Origin: Hirsutella rhossiliensis
Lineage: Eukaryota > Ascomycota > Sordariomycetes > Hypocreales > Ophiocordycipitaceae
DNA length: 64,000 nucleotides
NCBI RefSeq assembly: GCF_020360975.1
Contig: NW_025408668.1
Coordinates: forward strand, 7,750,001 to 7,814,000
Direction: 5' to 3'
Shown here: positions 42,962 through 53,512 of the stretch, one piece after another
Position numbering within the stretch: position 1 is the first letter of the stretch
Layout of the letters: each line of letters begins with the position of its first letter
Translations under genes and position numbers: made by a program
Notes under the pieces: model-generated
Databases searched by the model: none
What the model was told of the DNA's origin: nothing
What the model saw: only the letters and a program-made list of their open reading frames with translations

Positions 42962-45885
42962 TCAGTGGGCCTCTGCAGCTATCGGCCTCGATCTTTCGGG
43001 CGAATTCGGGCTCTGCCGCAGTGGTTCCAAATCTTGTGTCGGCTCTGCCAAAGAATCAGGGTTTTGTCCGTGAGGCAGGCGAACGCTACCCCGTACGCCC
43101 CTCAGGATGTTGCCCGTCTCGGCATTGTCCTGGATCATCTCTTCCAGCATCCTGTTCATCTCGTCGACGCTCTGTGTTCGCCTCTTCGGGTGCATCATCG
43201 GCGTCGGGCTCGTCGGCCGCACACTGCGCATCCCACCGTTGGACTGAGGGGAACGGGGCTCGCCCGATGCATCGGCAGTATCTCGCGTTCGCGCTGCGCT
43301 CCGGAGGGCTGTCAGCATCCGGTCCTTGTCGTCCAGCCTGGCACGCAGATCCGCAATCTCGGCATCCTTGTCCTTGAGCACCGCAGAGACGCTGTGGTCC
43401 TCCCCCACCATGATGCCCTTGTTCGGCGCCGAGAGGCCCACCGAAGTGCGTGATGAGCTGGCTCGTCGCGCATGGAGCAGGCGTTTCTCCAATGTGGCAA
43501 TGTACCGATTCTTGTCCGCCACATCAGCTTGCAGTGCTCGATTTTGCGCCGCCAAAGAGGCCGTTCCGTCTCCGAGCTCGACGATGCTGTCCTCCTCCTC
43601 GTCGCTGGCCACTCGCTGCCCGCCACTTGATCGCCGTCCAACGGTCGACGACGCCGAGGTCAGCGAAGTTGTCCGTTCGGGGAATGCCTTGGTTCCGTTG
43701 GACGTGGCAATCGATGAGCGGACGGAGCCGTTCAGCGACAGTTGCGAGAATCGCGCGTAGTGGCCGAGCGAGCTCATTGATCCGTTCGAGTTTACGCCGA
43801 TCGACTTGGAGCTAAGTATGAGGCGATTGAGGTGTTCGATGCGTTCCTTCAGGGCTGTTCTTGCCAGCTGCATCTCGAGCATCTGTTCTTCGTGCCGTTC
43901 GGTCGCTTCTTGCTCTCGAACTTTTTCGAGCTGCTCATCCCTTTCCTTTTCCGAACTACTGTTCTTCCTCGCCTGGTGCTCCAGTTGCTGCTTCAGCTCG
44001 GTAATCTCCATTCGATAGCGTTCCAGCAAAACCCTGGCGCCTCCGTCGCCTCCGGCACCGAGGGCCTCGTCGGCTCTCTTTGCGTGGCTAATGATGCTGT
44101 TCTTCGCTCTCGACGCAAACTTGAGTGTATTCAGCGTCTCGGTAGTGTGGTGGCTTGACGCAGCCGGGCTTCCGGCTGCCCCGATCTGGATCGTGCAGAG
44201 GATGCTGACGAGCGAATTGCCGGACAGGGCTCCTTGAAGCAAGCGGGTCAGCTTGCTGTCGCGGTATGGCAGGTGCTTCCCCTCCTTGTCGCTGCCTTTG
44301 GCCTCCTTGTCCTTGCACTCGGAAAGCTTGGCGATGACGGTTCCCAGGGTGAGCAGACTCTTGTTGATGTGCGCGCCTTCTTGCCTCCGCTCCTTCGACT
44401 CGGCCGCCTTCTCCGAGCCCGCAAGGTCGATCAAGCTAAGGGTCGAGACCCGGACTCCACCGGGTAGCAGGCCGGATCGCTTGGCATCCCAAGCTCCGGT
44501 GCCTCCGCTGGGTATCCGCTCGCGGCTCTCAACGACAATTTGCACAACCGCATGGCTGCGCGAGCTGCGAGCATTGAACTGGGTGCTGGCCGTTCGTCGG
44601 GCTTGGTCCCCGCGAGCAATGACCCGTAGCAACTGCGTGGGGCTCTGGACAATCTCCTCCTTCAAAGGGGTGGCGTACACGCCACGCTTGCTATCCTCGC
44701 GCAGCTTAATCTCCTCGTGCTGAGCGTTGCTTCCGATGCCGCTTCCCGTTGGCATGCTTAATAGGTCGTGAATCCTCTCATTATAAATCTCCAGGTAGCT
44801 GACTCGCAGCAGGAACTCGCGTGAGGGTGTCTCGCGAATGTAAGAAAAGATGTCTGTGATGGCAAGTGGAATGACACCAGGGGACGAGGCAGTTCCCTGC
44901 ATCGAGAACGTCTTGCCAGTACCCGTCATGCCGTAGGCGAACACAGTACCATGATACCCCTCCATGACCCTGCGGACTAGTCGCTTCGCTATGTGATCGT
45001 ACACACGGGCGTTGTTGTCGTGGGTCGCGAAGACGTTGTCTAGGTCCACGGTTAGCTCTGGCCGTGCTAAGTGATCAAAGGGGATCGATGGAGAGGCATT
45101 CCCATACCATAATAGTGGTCTCCGCCCTCTTTGCCCCGGAATGCTATGAGTGACTTGCGCCCGTCCACCATCCACTCCCCGTCGGGACTTTCTTGGTCGG
45201 CGTTGCTATCAGGTCGTACCCGCACGCTGACAATGACGTTACCCTTGCCTTCTGTCCCCGAGGACCTCTTGTCGGACGGCGAGGAGGTGGAGTCTGTTTT
45301 CTGAGCCGAGCCCTCGCCAGAGTCATCATACGTCGTCGCTGATGTTGAGTACGAATCCTGCGCCGAGGAACTTCGGCTTTGAGGCGGGGACGAGACGCTA
45401 ATCAGGCCATCGGACATGCGAGCGCTGCTGATGGACTTGCCCTCGCCGCTTCCATTCAACAGGCTCGGCGTGGAGGAGGCGTAGCTGAAGTGTGCAAAAT
45501 CTTTGGGAGACTTTGATTTCCGGGATCGCGGCTTGTCGCCTGCCAACGGGCTAATCGGCATGCTGGTGGAGCGAGTGTCGCCTCGGGGTGGCTGCGGGAA
45601 AGAGGTGATACTGATGGCTTTCCTCAGAGTCTTGCCAGCGGCGTTGACGCTCGACACAGCCTTGTGTTGGGACAAGGCTGAGTTCGGGGCGGAAGTGGTG
45701 GGCGCTGCGGCGGCCGATGGTGCTCGTCGAAGGCTGTTACTTCTCGGCGTGGGGGAAGGATTTGTGGTGTCAATCGCAGAAAGGTTTCCGGTGCTTTTTC
45801 GAACTTTGCTGACGGGCAGGGTGGGAAGCACCGCGTTGGGCGGCCCATTCGAGGGCCGCGACGCGCGCGGTAATGCGGTCGCCAT
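42962..45885 (-). CDS. kinesin motor protein, Kip2/kinesin-7-like
   Basis: Plus-end microtubule motor. Two exons, 45885-45108 and 45039-42962, 951 residues. Residues 1-215 are Ser/Pro-rich and disordered; the motor begins at VIVSVRVRP, with the P-loop FAYGMTGTGKT, switch I NARSSRSH, switch II DLAGSEKAAES and the neck region LKFASRAKNSI. A coiled coil follows (LLERYRMEITELKQQLEHQ, EKERDEQLEKVREQE) and a second helical part precedes a disordered tail. The 68-nt intron ends CTAG with GCTAACC upstream and restores GGDHYYDNVFATHDNN across the junction. A second in-frame acceptor 27 nt upstream (45066) would add nine residues. Motor sequence is closest in memory to fungal Kip2/KipA. Confidence 0.94.
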
Positions 45886-47164
45886 TTAACAGTGCCTTTT
45901 CGATGATGGGATGGCAATCGGTGGCGGCGACAGGCCAAACAAGGCGAAGATGAGGGTCGAAAGAGGGCGACGGGCTGTTGGGCAGCGGAAATTCACCATC
46001 CAGGATGTGCCCATCGACGCAGGTATTGGACTGGAGAGGGATTTGTTTTTCGACGTTGCCGATGTGAGCGCCGGGTGGAAAAGACGATGCAGTGTCCTGC
46101 GGGCGTGTACCGGTCGAGCTGGGGAACAGCGGGTGGTGGTTGCCGGGGATGCGACTCCCTGCAGAGCCTGTGAGCCTGGAGTTGGGTACGCAGTGGTCAG
46201 TCTCGTCGAGGCTCAGGGCAGGGTGACAGGGCAGCGAGGGTGCGCTGCAGAGCGTGGGAGGAGGGGTCAAATAACAGTGACAAGGGCATACCCAAGCTGT
46301 CTTGCCGGCCGACAATGTGTCTAGCTGGCCAACGACATGAAACAACAAAAACAATGAGTAGTCGAACTGGAATGGTGCAAGACAGCCCAGCGCACTCCCC
46401 AGAGGAAAAACCAAATAAACGGCAGAATCGACACGAGCGTCGACTGTCGAGGTGCAGTCGAAACAACAGGCAGTCCGCGACGGTGCTTTTTCTGCCTTCC
46501 TTTTTTCCCCTTGATAATTTTGGGCCTGGGCTGAGCTCGGGGCTGGTCGACGGGACGATGGATGGGCCTGTGGCGGGCTCCGGCGTAGAGTAAAGGGTCA
46601 GTGGTGGTGATGGTTATGGAAAGGCAAGTCAAGGCCGAGGCGATGAATGACGCAGAAGTCGTCTGGGGCGAGGGGGAAGGTTGGATAGCCGAAGCTTCCC
46701 GGGGCCCAGAAGGGGTTGAGAGACACGAGGCTCACAGCAGGTGAAGGGACGGCGCTCATCGACGGGCGTTGTCCAAATTACTTGTTTTGTAGCAAAAGGG
46801 ATGCTGGGGTGATGCTGGCGACGAGGGAGCAGCTGGAACAAGTTGGGGAAACCATGAGCGGAGGAGCCCCTCTTGATGTCGCCGTTGCCGCGGGGGTGCT
46901 CTTCTTCTTTTGCTTGGGCTTTTTCTTTTCTTTTCTTTTCTTTTCTGGAGCCTCTGTTCCCGTTTGTGGCCGAGGTCCAGTCTTGGTTGGCGATGGTGTT
47001 GAAGAGGAGGAGGAGGAGAGGACGAGCGCGCCCCCTCTGAGCTCCTGTAACTTGCAGGTTGTTTAGGTACGAGCGTCAGGTACCTTTCCTTGCAACCCAT
47101 CACCTTGCCATTCATTACAATAGGTACAGTACCTGACCCAATAAAAGTACCTCTCCTGTATCTG

Positions 47165-47185
47165 CCCACCCCTCCCCCTCCCCCC
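47165..47185 (-). other. predicted G-quadruplex motif
   Basis: On the minus strand four G-runs of 6, 5, 4 and 3 are separated by single bases, meeting the usual G4 pattern. Confidence 0.6.
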
Positions 47186-48164
47186 TGCCGCCCTCTAATG
47201 AGGCTCGCCCCTGCGCACTCACACGAGAGCGAAAATAGGAATGGAGCGTAGAGCGATGAGCCAGGTACTGTACATGGAAAGACTGGGAAAGCTACGTACC
47301 GATACTCGCAATGGACGGGGCCCGACCAGGCGTTGCTGAGGTGCCTACGTGGGGAAGGAGCACATGTTCGGACGACGAGGTGTGGCTTCGGGGCGGCAGT
47401 ACAGTAGTTACAGTAGGTCCTACCTATTCCGGCACGTACATACACTCGGACGGAAGCACATGGAGTACCTACGTAGCTTGCTTGGGCCCTGGATTATGTG
47501 CGAGAGCGTGCTTGGACGGCGCCGAGATTGAGTGGTGCAATAGCCGTAATTGCGATACTCTACTCAGCATGGCCTGCGTGGCGTGGTTGGTTGGCTGGCG
47601 GTGCCGGCCCATGCGCGCGCGCCTGGTCACACCACAGGAGGAGAGGCCAACGGGAAAAGAGCGAGGATCCCATGGCGAAGCTCAGGATCCGAAGCCAAAA
47701 GCAGGTACTAGATGGGCAGGCAGGTGTTCATTACATATGTGACTGTCTATTATAGGTGCCTGATTGATCACGGACCTAAGTTAAGTTACAGCATTGTGCA
47801 TACGGGCTAACCCAGGCTGTAGGGGAGGGCGAGGCCCATTTCGATTCATCATTAGCGGGCGCTACACGATGCACATGCAGAGGGTCCCCTGCCCGGTGCT
47901 GGCCCGTCTACTGTAGCTCGTCTGTCGACGTTTCTTCGCTGCACGTCTTTCTCTTGGCCTGCCTCGCTATCGAGAGGCAGCCGCAAGCTACTGTAGACGG
48001 GGGTAGTGGTGGCAGGAAAAACAAAGCAGCGCAGGACAGGCCGGGCATGGAATCTCGCCCTCGTGGACATGAACCCTTTTCTCAGTCCTCAATTTGCCAA
48101 TCAAGGCGCACGAGTAAGGCCAGCATTGGTCGACCTCATGCGTCATCTTGGACATAGTCGTCTC

Positions 48165-48193
48165 GGTAGGTAGGTAGGTAGGTAGGTAGGTAC
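48165..48193 (+). repeat. GGTA tetranucleotide microsatellite
   Basis: Seven consecutive GGTA units, GGTAGGTAGGTA and onward. Confidence 0.95.
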
Positions 48194-48430
48194 CTTCGCC
48201 GCATGCATGTGTTCCCGCAGTGCCGACCGAGCTTCCTTCTTGGTCCTCCAAGGCACAAAGGGTATCTGTATATGTTTGTACCTTTACGGAGGCAACTGGC
48301 CAGGCAGTAAAGGTACTACCTACCTACCTTCTCCCCTATATGTATCTGCTGGCCCGTTTCCCCCCCCCCCTCGGACTGCCCATGCAGTGCATATTGTACG
48401 TAGCTGTATGTACAGTACATGCATGCAATA

Positions 48431-48457
48431 AGGTAGGTAGGTATTACCTACCTACCT
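48431..48457. repeat. inverted GGTA/TACC repeat, 13-bp arms with a 1-nt loop
   Basis: AGGTAGGTAGGTA (48431-48443), T, then TACCTACCTACCT (48445-48457). The arms match perfectly; further TACC units follow on the right. Confidence 0.92.
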
Positions 48458-51400
48458 ACCTAGGTAGCTTCCGCAGTCACGCACGGCAATACCCTTCTTC
48501 CAGGCGACCAACAAAAATCCTCCCGTCCCCCCTTTTCCTGTCACTCACCTCTGCCGTCTGATGCCCTTTGCCCTCCCTCTCGTCGTCCTCCTTTCCCTCC
48601 GGCCAAGCCATCGGCCAATTGCAATACGATGGCTCCAGAAGCAAGGGTGCGACTCCGCATCAGGCTAGGCCGGAGCCCCAGTTCGAGACCGACGAATGCC
48701 CACTAGTCGAGAGCTTTCGACTCTTTTTCGACGCATGTACGGATACCGTAGCTCACCTTTCGGCATCTGCAGCGACGGACGGACTCGCAGATGGATCTCG
48801 GCATCGATCCACAGGCTGGTCGATCCCCTGGAAACATATTACCCTACGCCTCTCCGCAGGCCCAATGTCCGACGACATCAAAGGGCGAGACACTGACAAA
48901 ACAAGAGCAGTCTCGGCGCACAGGATTGGGGGTGGGCGACGGATGATGCTATTATTGCTGGGCATCGGACGGACGCGCCAATCAGAGGCGTGGCGTCATC
49001 GTCTCTTCTCGTCAGCCGGTTGGCGGACAAGGTCGCCGGCGCTGGCCCGGAGCCGCGACGCACGCATCCTCATGCAGGCTCCCAGCTAGAGAATGCCGGC
49101 CGGCCGCCCTTCCGGACGTTTCAGCGCATCCCACGCTCCGCAGCCAAGGTCCTCCCCGGCATGCCATCCTGCCCTGCGCGCGCACGTGCAGCTCCGGCTC
49201 CATGCCGTGCTCTTGCAACACCCAGGGCGCCATCCACGTCCAGACAAGTCAAGCCATTTCCAATTCCGTGACACGGCCTGGATCCTCCTGGACCCTCTCT
49301 GCCACCATGTGGGACTGTCCATGCTGGACAATGCCATTCGCCGCGGCTTACGCATTGCACATTGACAGCATACGCATGTCTCGAAATTGTAGTTCCTGCC
49401 AACCACGTTTCTCCAACCGCGACACTGCGCTCTGTCGACTCTGGCTAGCCACGCTACAACGCATTTCATCTGTCGTCATCTGTCGCAGTGTCATGCGCTT
49501 CACTTACTCCCTCGCTGACCGGTTTCGAGACCCCAGATCGCTACGGCCGCCCACACGGACAAAGCTGTCTTCCATCAGCCGGCTACTCGCCTTCTGTACA
49601 TCGTTTCTCTCAGTCCAGACCACCGCCGCGTTTCAGCGGATCGGCCGATGCTCTGCCGTCCCGCATTTCTACAAGTCCCCTCGAGCGCTGCTACCTGGCA
49701 GCCAAAGTACCTGTGGACTTGCAGCAGGTTCGACAAGCAGAGCTCGGCTGTCTCATGACTGCCGGCACCTGGCAGTAGTCCGAAGCTGGCCTGCTTAATC
49801 TTGCAACGACAGTGCAAAGACGGGACGGGCAGGTCGGTGCTCCCGCCTCAACAGCTATCAGTCCATGCTCGGGACACGCCACCCCACGTTTGGCTAGCAT
49901 GATGGGCACCAAGGCTCGAAACCAGACGAGGATTGCTCCCAAACCCGGAGTCTGTTCGCTCCGAGCTGTTTAGCTGTTGCATTAAGGCGGGGACGCAGCC
50001 AAGATGACAGCCCAACTCTCCACCCTGATCTAAAAAGGGTGGTGGTCCAAGAGGTTGATGAATCACATTCATGGCATTATCCATTCATCTTGCGAGGACG
50101 CTCTCGGCATTTTCTCGGGCGCGGCGCCGTACACCTCCCAATCCCGTGAATAGTCGGCCGCGCAAGGGAAGAAAGGGACCGTGTGGCTATGTCCTCTGCT
50201 GACGGCCCATGTCTATTCTCCGCCTGGGGTCGGTAGTGCGAAACGCAGTGATGCATGTCTTATATTCGACAGGGTGTCCTGCGTCTCTCCCTGGAGGTCA
50301 AGGCTCGTTCTTGGGAAAGGCCTCCTGGAGTTGTCAGTTATCATTGGACTCCGGCGGGACCTGCTGACAACAGCTTTTGCACTTATCGGCGCCCTCGCTT
50401 CACCAGAGTCTGGCGGTATGAGTGCTATGCTCACTGCGGATTCATGTTCGAGCCAGGTGAACCCTGGCAAGGGCCCCCGGGGAATAAAGGTAATGATATA
50501 GAAGAGCGGAGTAATGCCACGCCATCGAAACAGTGCCGTGGAGCGGCTCGCGTATGCTTCTCTTCCTGGTCTCTTTCTCTCTATCTCTGTCTCGCTCCGG
50601 CGCATGGTTGCGGGCCTCTGCTCACCCGAGCATCGTGAGGCGCAACAAGTGTCCGTATGAAGTGAATGTATGAGTACCCGGGTCCTGTCACGGTACATAC
50701 ATCCCCATGGCCCACGGACATGTTGGAGCCTGATGGGTGTCGCATGAAACCGCATGAGCCCGATTGGTAACGAATGACGTGCATTGGCCGCGATGGCGTC
50801 GGGCGGCTCTGGGACGAACCTCCTCCCGCCCCGATGCGTTCGGGACTGCAGCCTTGGCCACCTGGGTCAGGTTTTCGAGTCCCCCGCCTCCTTGTCCTCT
50901 TTTGGTTTTTCCTGCCTTCTCATTTCCTCTTCCCCCTTATTCCTTTTCCCCTGTATATTCCGGGCGTTGGAGGGGAGGACTAACAGCCGCGAAAAGGGGG
51001 GGGAAGGGGTCGAGAAGAAGCATGATCATTGGGGAAAGCAAGAATAGGCGGCGACGAGCGTATCACGAGAGTGGGATGGCAGGTCTGGCGACTTTGCTCC
51101 GGAAACGTAGTAGAAGAGGGTTTATGCCCAAGTCACCCCTTGCCTTTTTTTGCTTTTCCGTCTCTCTCTCCATGTCTTGCTCGTTCCCATCCATCATGTG
51201 AGTCAAACTCTAGTCGGGAAAAAAAAAGGTGGCAGAGACATTCAGTCAGCCTCGGGGGCCTCCGCGTCGGGCCTCCGAAAAAATAACCGGCTGCTTCTTG
51301 ATTGTGCTCTCGATCACGGTCCAAGTGGCGCAGGAGGAGGAGAGGTGCAATCGGGAGCAGCGTCTATCAGAATGTCCGCCTTGCGCCCCCCCTCCATCCG

Positions 51401-51869
51401 TGCCCCCTCTTCTCGTTGGCGGTGGCCTTCTGCCGCCGGACGGACGGACGGCTTGGTGCTGCTCGGACTTTTGTTGGCAAGGATGGCCTTTTCTTTTCCG
51501 CGCGCTTGGTCAGACACGCGGGCCGGTTGTTTGAGCCCATCGGGGAGGGGGGGAACAAACGTGATGGGGATCAAGGGGGTTCCCCATGTTTCCTCGAACA
51601 TGCCGTTCAATGCCTGCGGTGGCGATATGGGGGTCATTGCATGGCTGTACAGTGCACTCCAGACGTCTCGGGGCGAGAGCCTGTTTCCACAAGCTGTTTG
51701 GGTCCGGCTGCGCCCGCGTTTCGAGCAGCTCTCGCCACCGCAGCCCCAGGAATGCCATCTGGTGTGCCGCAGCTGCTGCGTGCGAAACAGAGTCTCTCCT
51801 GCTCCCCCGGCGAGACCTCCCGTCTCATGGTCATGAGAGAGAAAGGGGGAAGCGTGGTGGGGGGACCAG

Positions 51870-52961
51870 TCAACCGAAAGCCCTCACGCCCCTGCCGACG
51901 CTCCCCGTCTCAAACATCTCGACGACGCCGAGCCCGACGGCCTGCCCGGCCAGCCACTGCCACTCGACGCCCCAAAACTCCTTCCACCGCGTGCCGTACA
52001 GCCCGCCACCCGCGAACCGCTCCCTGAGCCAGTCCTCGGGGCCCTCGCCCCAGGCCGTCTTGCCCAGCGCCTCGCGCACCCAGTCCACCGCCCCCTCAGC
52101 CAGCTTCAAGTACCGCCCGTGGCCCGGCAACGAGATCCGGAACGACGACGGCGGCGGGGCGGCGGAGGAGGAGGAGGCCGCGGCTCGCGTCAGGGTCGGC
52201 GCCCCGCCGCCGCCGCCGGCGAGGTGGATGGCTTGGTGGCCGCCGACGGCGGAGACGGTACCCGAGGCGAAGCGCGAGACGTGCAGGATGGACGTGAGGG
52301 TGGTGCGGTCCTCTGGCCGGACATGAAGCGTGCTCCCCGGTGCGGCGTGCGCCGAGCTCGTAAGCAGGCCGGCTCTCACCAACTCGTCCGTCTGCGTGCT
52401 CGTGAGGGCGCCGCTCGGTAACATTTGCGCGGTAGGGTTCTGCCGCAGACAGGCCAGGAATTTGTCGGCCGCCTCGTCGGACACGTCGCAGCGCTTGACG
52501 ATGCGCTCAAGGTCCGACGTCTCAATGACCGCCTCGCCCATGCCCCCTCTCCTCTCGACCCTCACTTTCCGCACCACGCCCTTGGCCACGAGCTCAGCCA
52601 GCTCCCTCTCCGTCCTGGTCGGCGAGCGCAGGACCGAGTTGAGATGGCCGATGGTCACGACGGGCGGCAGCGACGCCCTGTAGTTGAGCACCTCGGCGAC
52701 CCGCGTCGACTTGAGCCCCGTCTCCGGGACCGGCGTGAACATGGTCGACCGGATGTATCGCATGGCTTGCACAACGTCCCGCAGCGTCAGTTCCTCGGCC
52801 AGCAGCCGCGTGGTGCCCAGATCTGTAAGCCGTTCCTCGAAGAGGACCTCCTCCTCTTTTGGTTGGCGGGCCTTTTTCGGAGACGGCGACGATGGGTTGC
52901 GCCGTGACGGCTTTTGAACCCGACTCGATTTTCCCAATATCGATTTCAGACTTTGCGGCAT
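51870..52961 (-). CDS. STK19-family winged-helix protein
   Basis: Single exon, 363 residues from the ATG at 52961 (MPQSLKSILGKSSRV); the open frame extends far upstream but that part lacks domain character. After a Lys/Pro-rich head, the STK19 family pattern is visible: LRDVVQAMRYIRSTMFTPVP, VLNYRASLPPVVTIGHLNSVLRS, ELAELVAKGVVRKVRVERR and, at the end, WVREAL followed by a Trp-rich stretch. Animal STK19 is a tandem winged-helix DNA-binding protein used in transcription-coupled repair rather than a true kinase, and no kinase motif is visible here. A nuclear role in DNA binding is inferred. C-terminal Gly-rich insert GGGGGAPT is a lineage-type loop. Confidence 0.83.
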   Translation of the reverse strand: MPQSLKSILGKSSRVQKPSRRNPSSPSPKKARQPKEEEVLFEERLTDLGTTRLLAEELTLRDVVQAMRYIRSTMFTPVPETGLKSTRVAEVLNYRASLPPVVTIGHLNSVLRSPTRTERELAELVAKGVVRKVRVERRGGMGEAVIETSDLERIVKRCDVSDEAADKFLACLRQNPTAQMLPSGALTSTQTDELVRAGLLTSSAHAAPGSTLHVRPEDRTTLTSILHVSRFASGTVSAVGGHQAIHLAGGGGGAPTLTRAAASSSSAAPPPSSFRISLPGHGRYLKLAEGAVDWVREALGKTAWGEGPEDWLRERFAGGGLYGTRWKEFWGVEWQWLAGQAVGLGVVEMFETGSVGRGVRAFG

Positions 52962-53512
52962 GGTGTGCGCGTGAATCGCCCGTCTGTCTTTTGCTTTGCT
53001 TTCTCGGTCGTAGAGGTGCACAGAAGATCGGAACTGCTTAGTACTCTGGCTCACCAAGACGAGAGGTTGAAGAGTGTAAAAGTAGGTAGTCGTTGCCACC
53101 AATGGGGCGAATCGCGTGTCACGGTGCAGTTCCGGTGGTGCCTCGGACAGGTTCGGCCAACAGATCCCCCGCGGTACGTGATTGCCGACGAGTGACAAGC
53201 AGAAAACACAAGGAAAAACAATGAGATGTAGCGGGCGTCCTTTCTTCTTCTTTCTCGCGTCTTGAAAGTGGCTGTCGCATGATGGAGGTGGGTAGAGGTT
53301 GAAGTCGGGAGAGACCTTTTCCGGAACATCGAGGCAACGACCTACCCTAGAGCTTGGTCTTCGGATAGATTCGACTACTCCGCAACCAACCTGGCCCCCA
53401 ACAAGCTCGGCCGACCACCAGTCGCGATTACAAACTTTTGGTATAAACATCGCAGCAACGCTAAGCCGACCCCTTACTCCAACCGCATGCCGTGCGCAAA
53501 CTGTTACCCGCC
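52962..53512. other. intergenic region between two minus-strand genes
   Basis: Promoter of the STK19-like gene and 3' flank of the SulP gene. No gene is supported. Confidence 0.4.

Larger units (their letters stand above)
45886..51869. other. 6.0 kb gene-free block
   Basis: The longest stretch without a supported gene; it lies between the kinesin 5' end and the STK19-like 3' end. Open frames here are short, overlapping in several frames and without recognisable protein features. Landmarks are a TTTTC repeat (46921-46946), C-runs giving a G4 motif on the minus strand (47165-47185), GGTA array (48165-48193), a TACC block (about 48314-48330), a 13-bp cruciform (48431-48457) and several TGTACAGTAC-like sequences. 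It could be long regulatory sequence, decayed repeats, or contain ncRNA. Confidence 0.5.

Noticed and set aside
42962..45885. Kinesin read as two separate genes because of a frame change near 45.1 kb
   Set aside because: A 68-nt intron with GTATGG donor, GCTAACC branch point and CTAG acceptor restores frame and family sequence.
48165..48478. Regular repeats considered as a CRISPR array
   Set aside because: They are tetranucleotide microsatellites without spacers, in a eukaryotic genome.
49202..49798. Possible 198-residue protein in the 6 kb gene-free block
   Set aside because: It overlaps several frames of similar length, lacks a signal, domain or hydrophobic core pattern, and has a composition like translated non-coding DNA.
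51150..51836. Possible 228-residue protein upstream of the STK19-like 3' end
   Set aside because: Low-complexity and frame-redundant; no start context or family signal.
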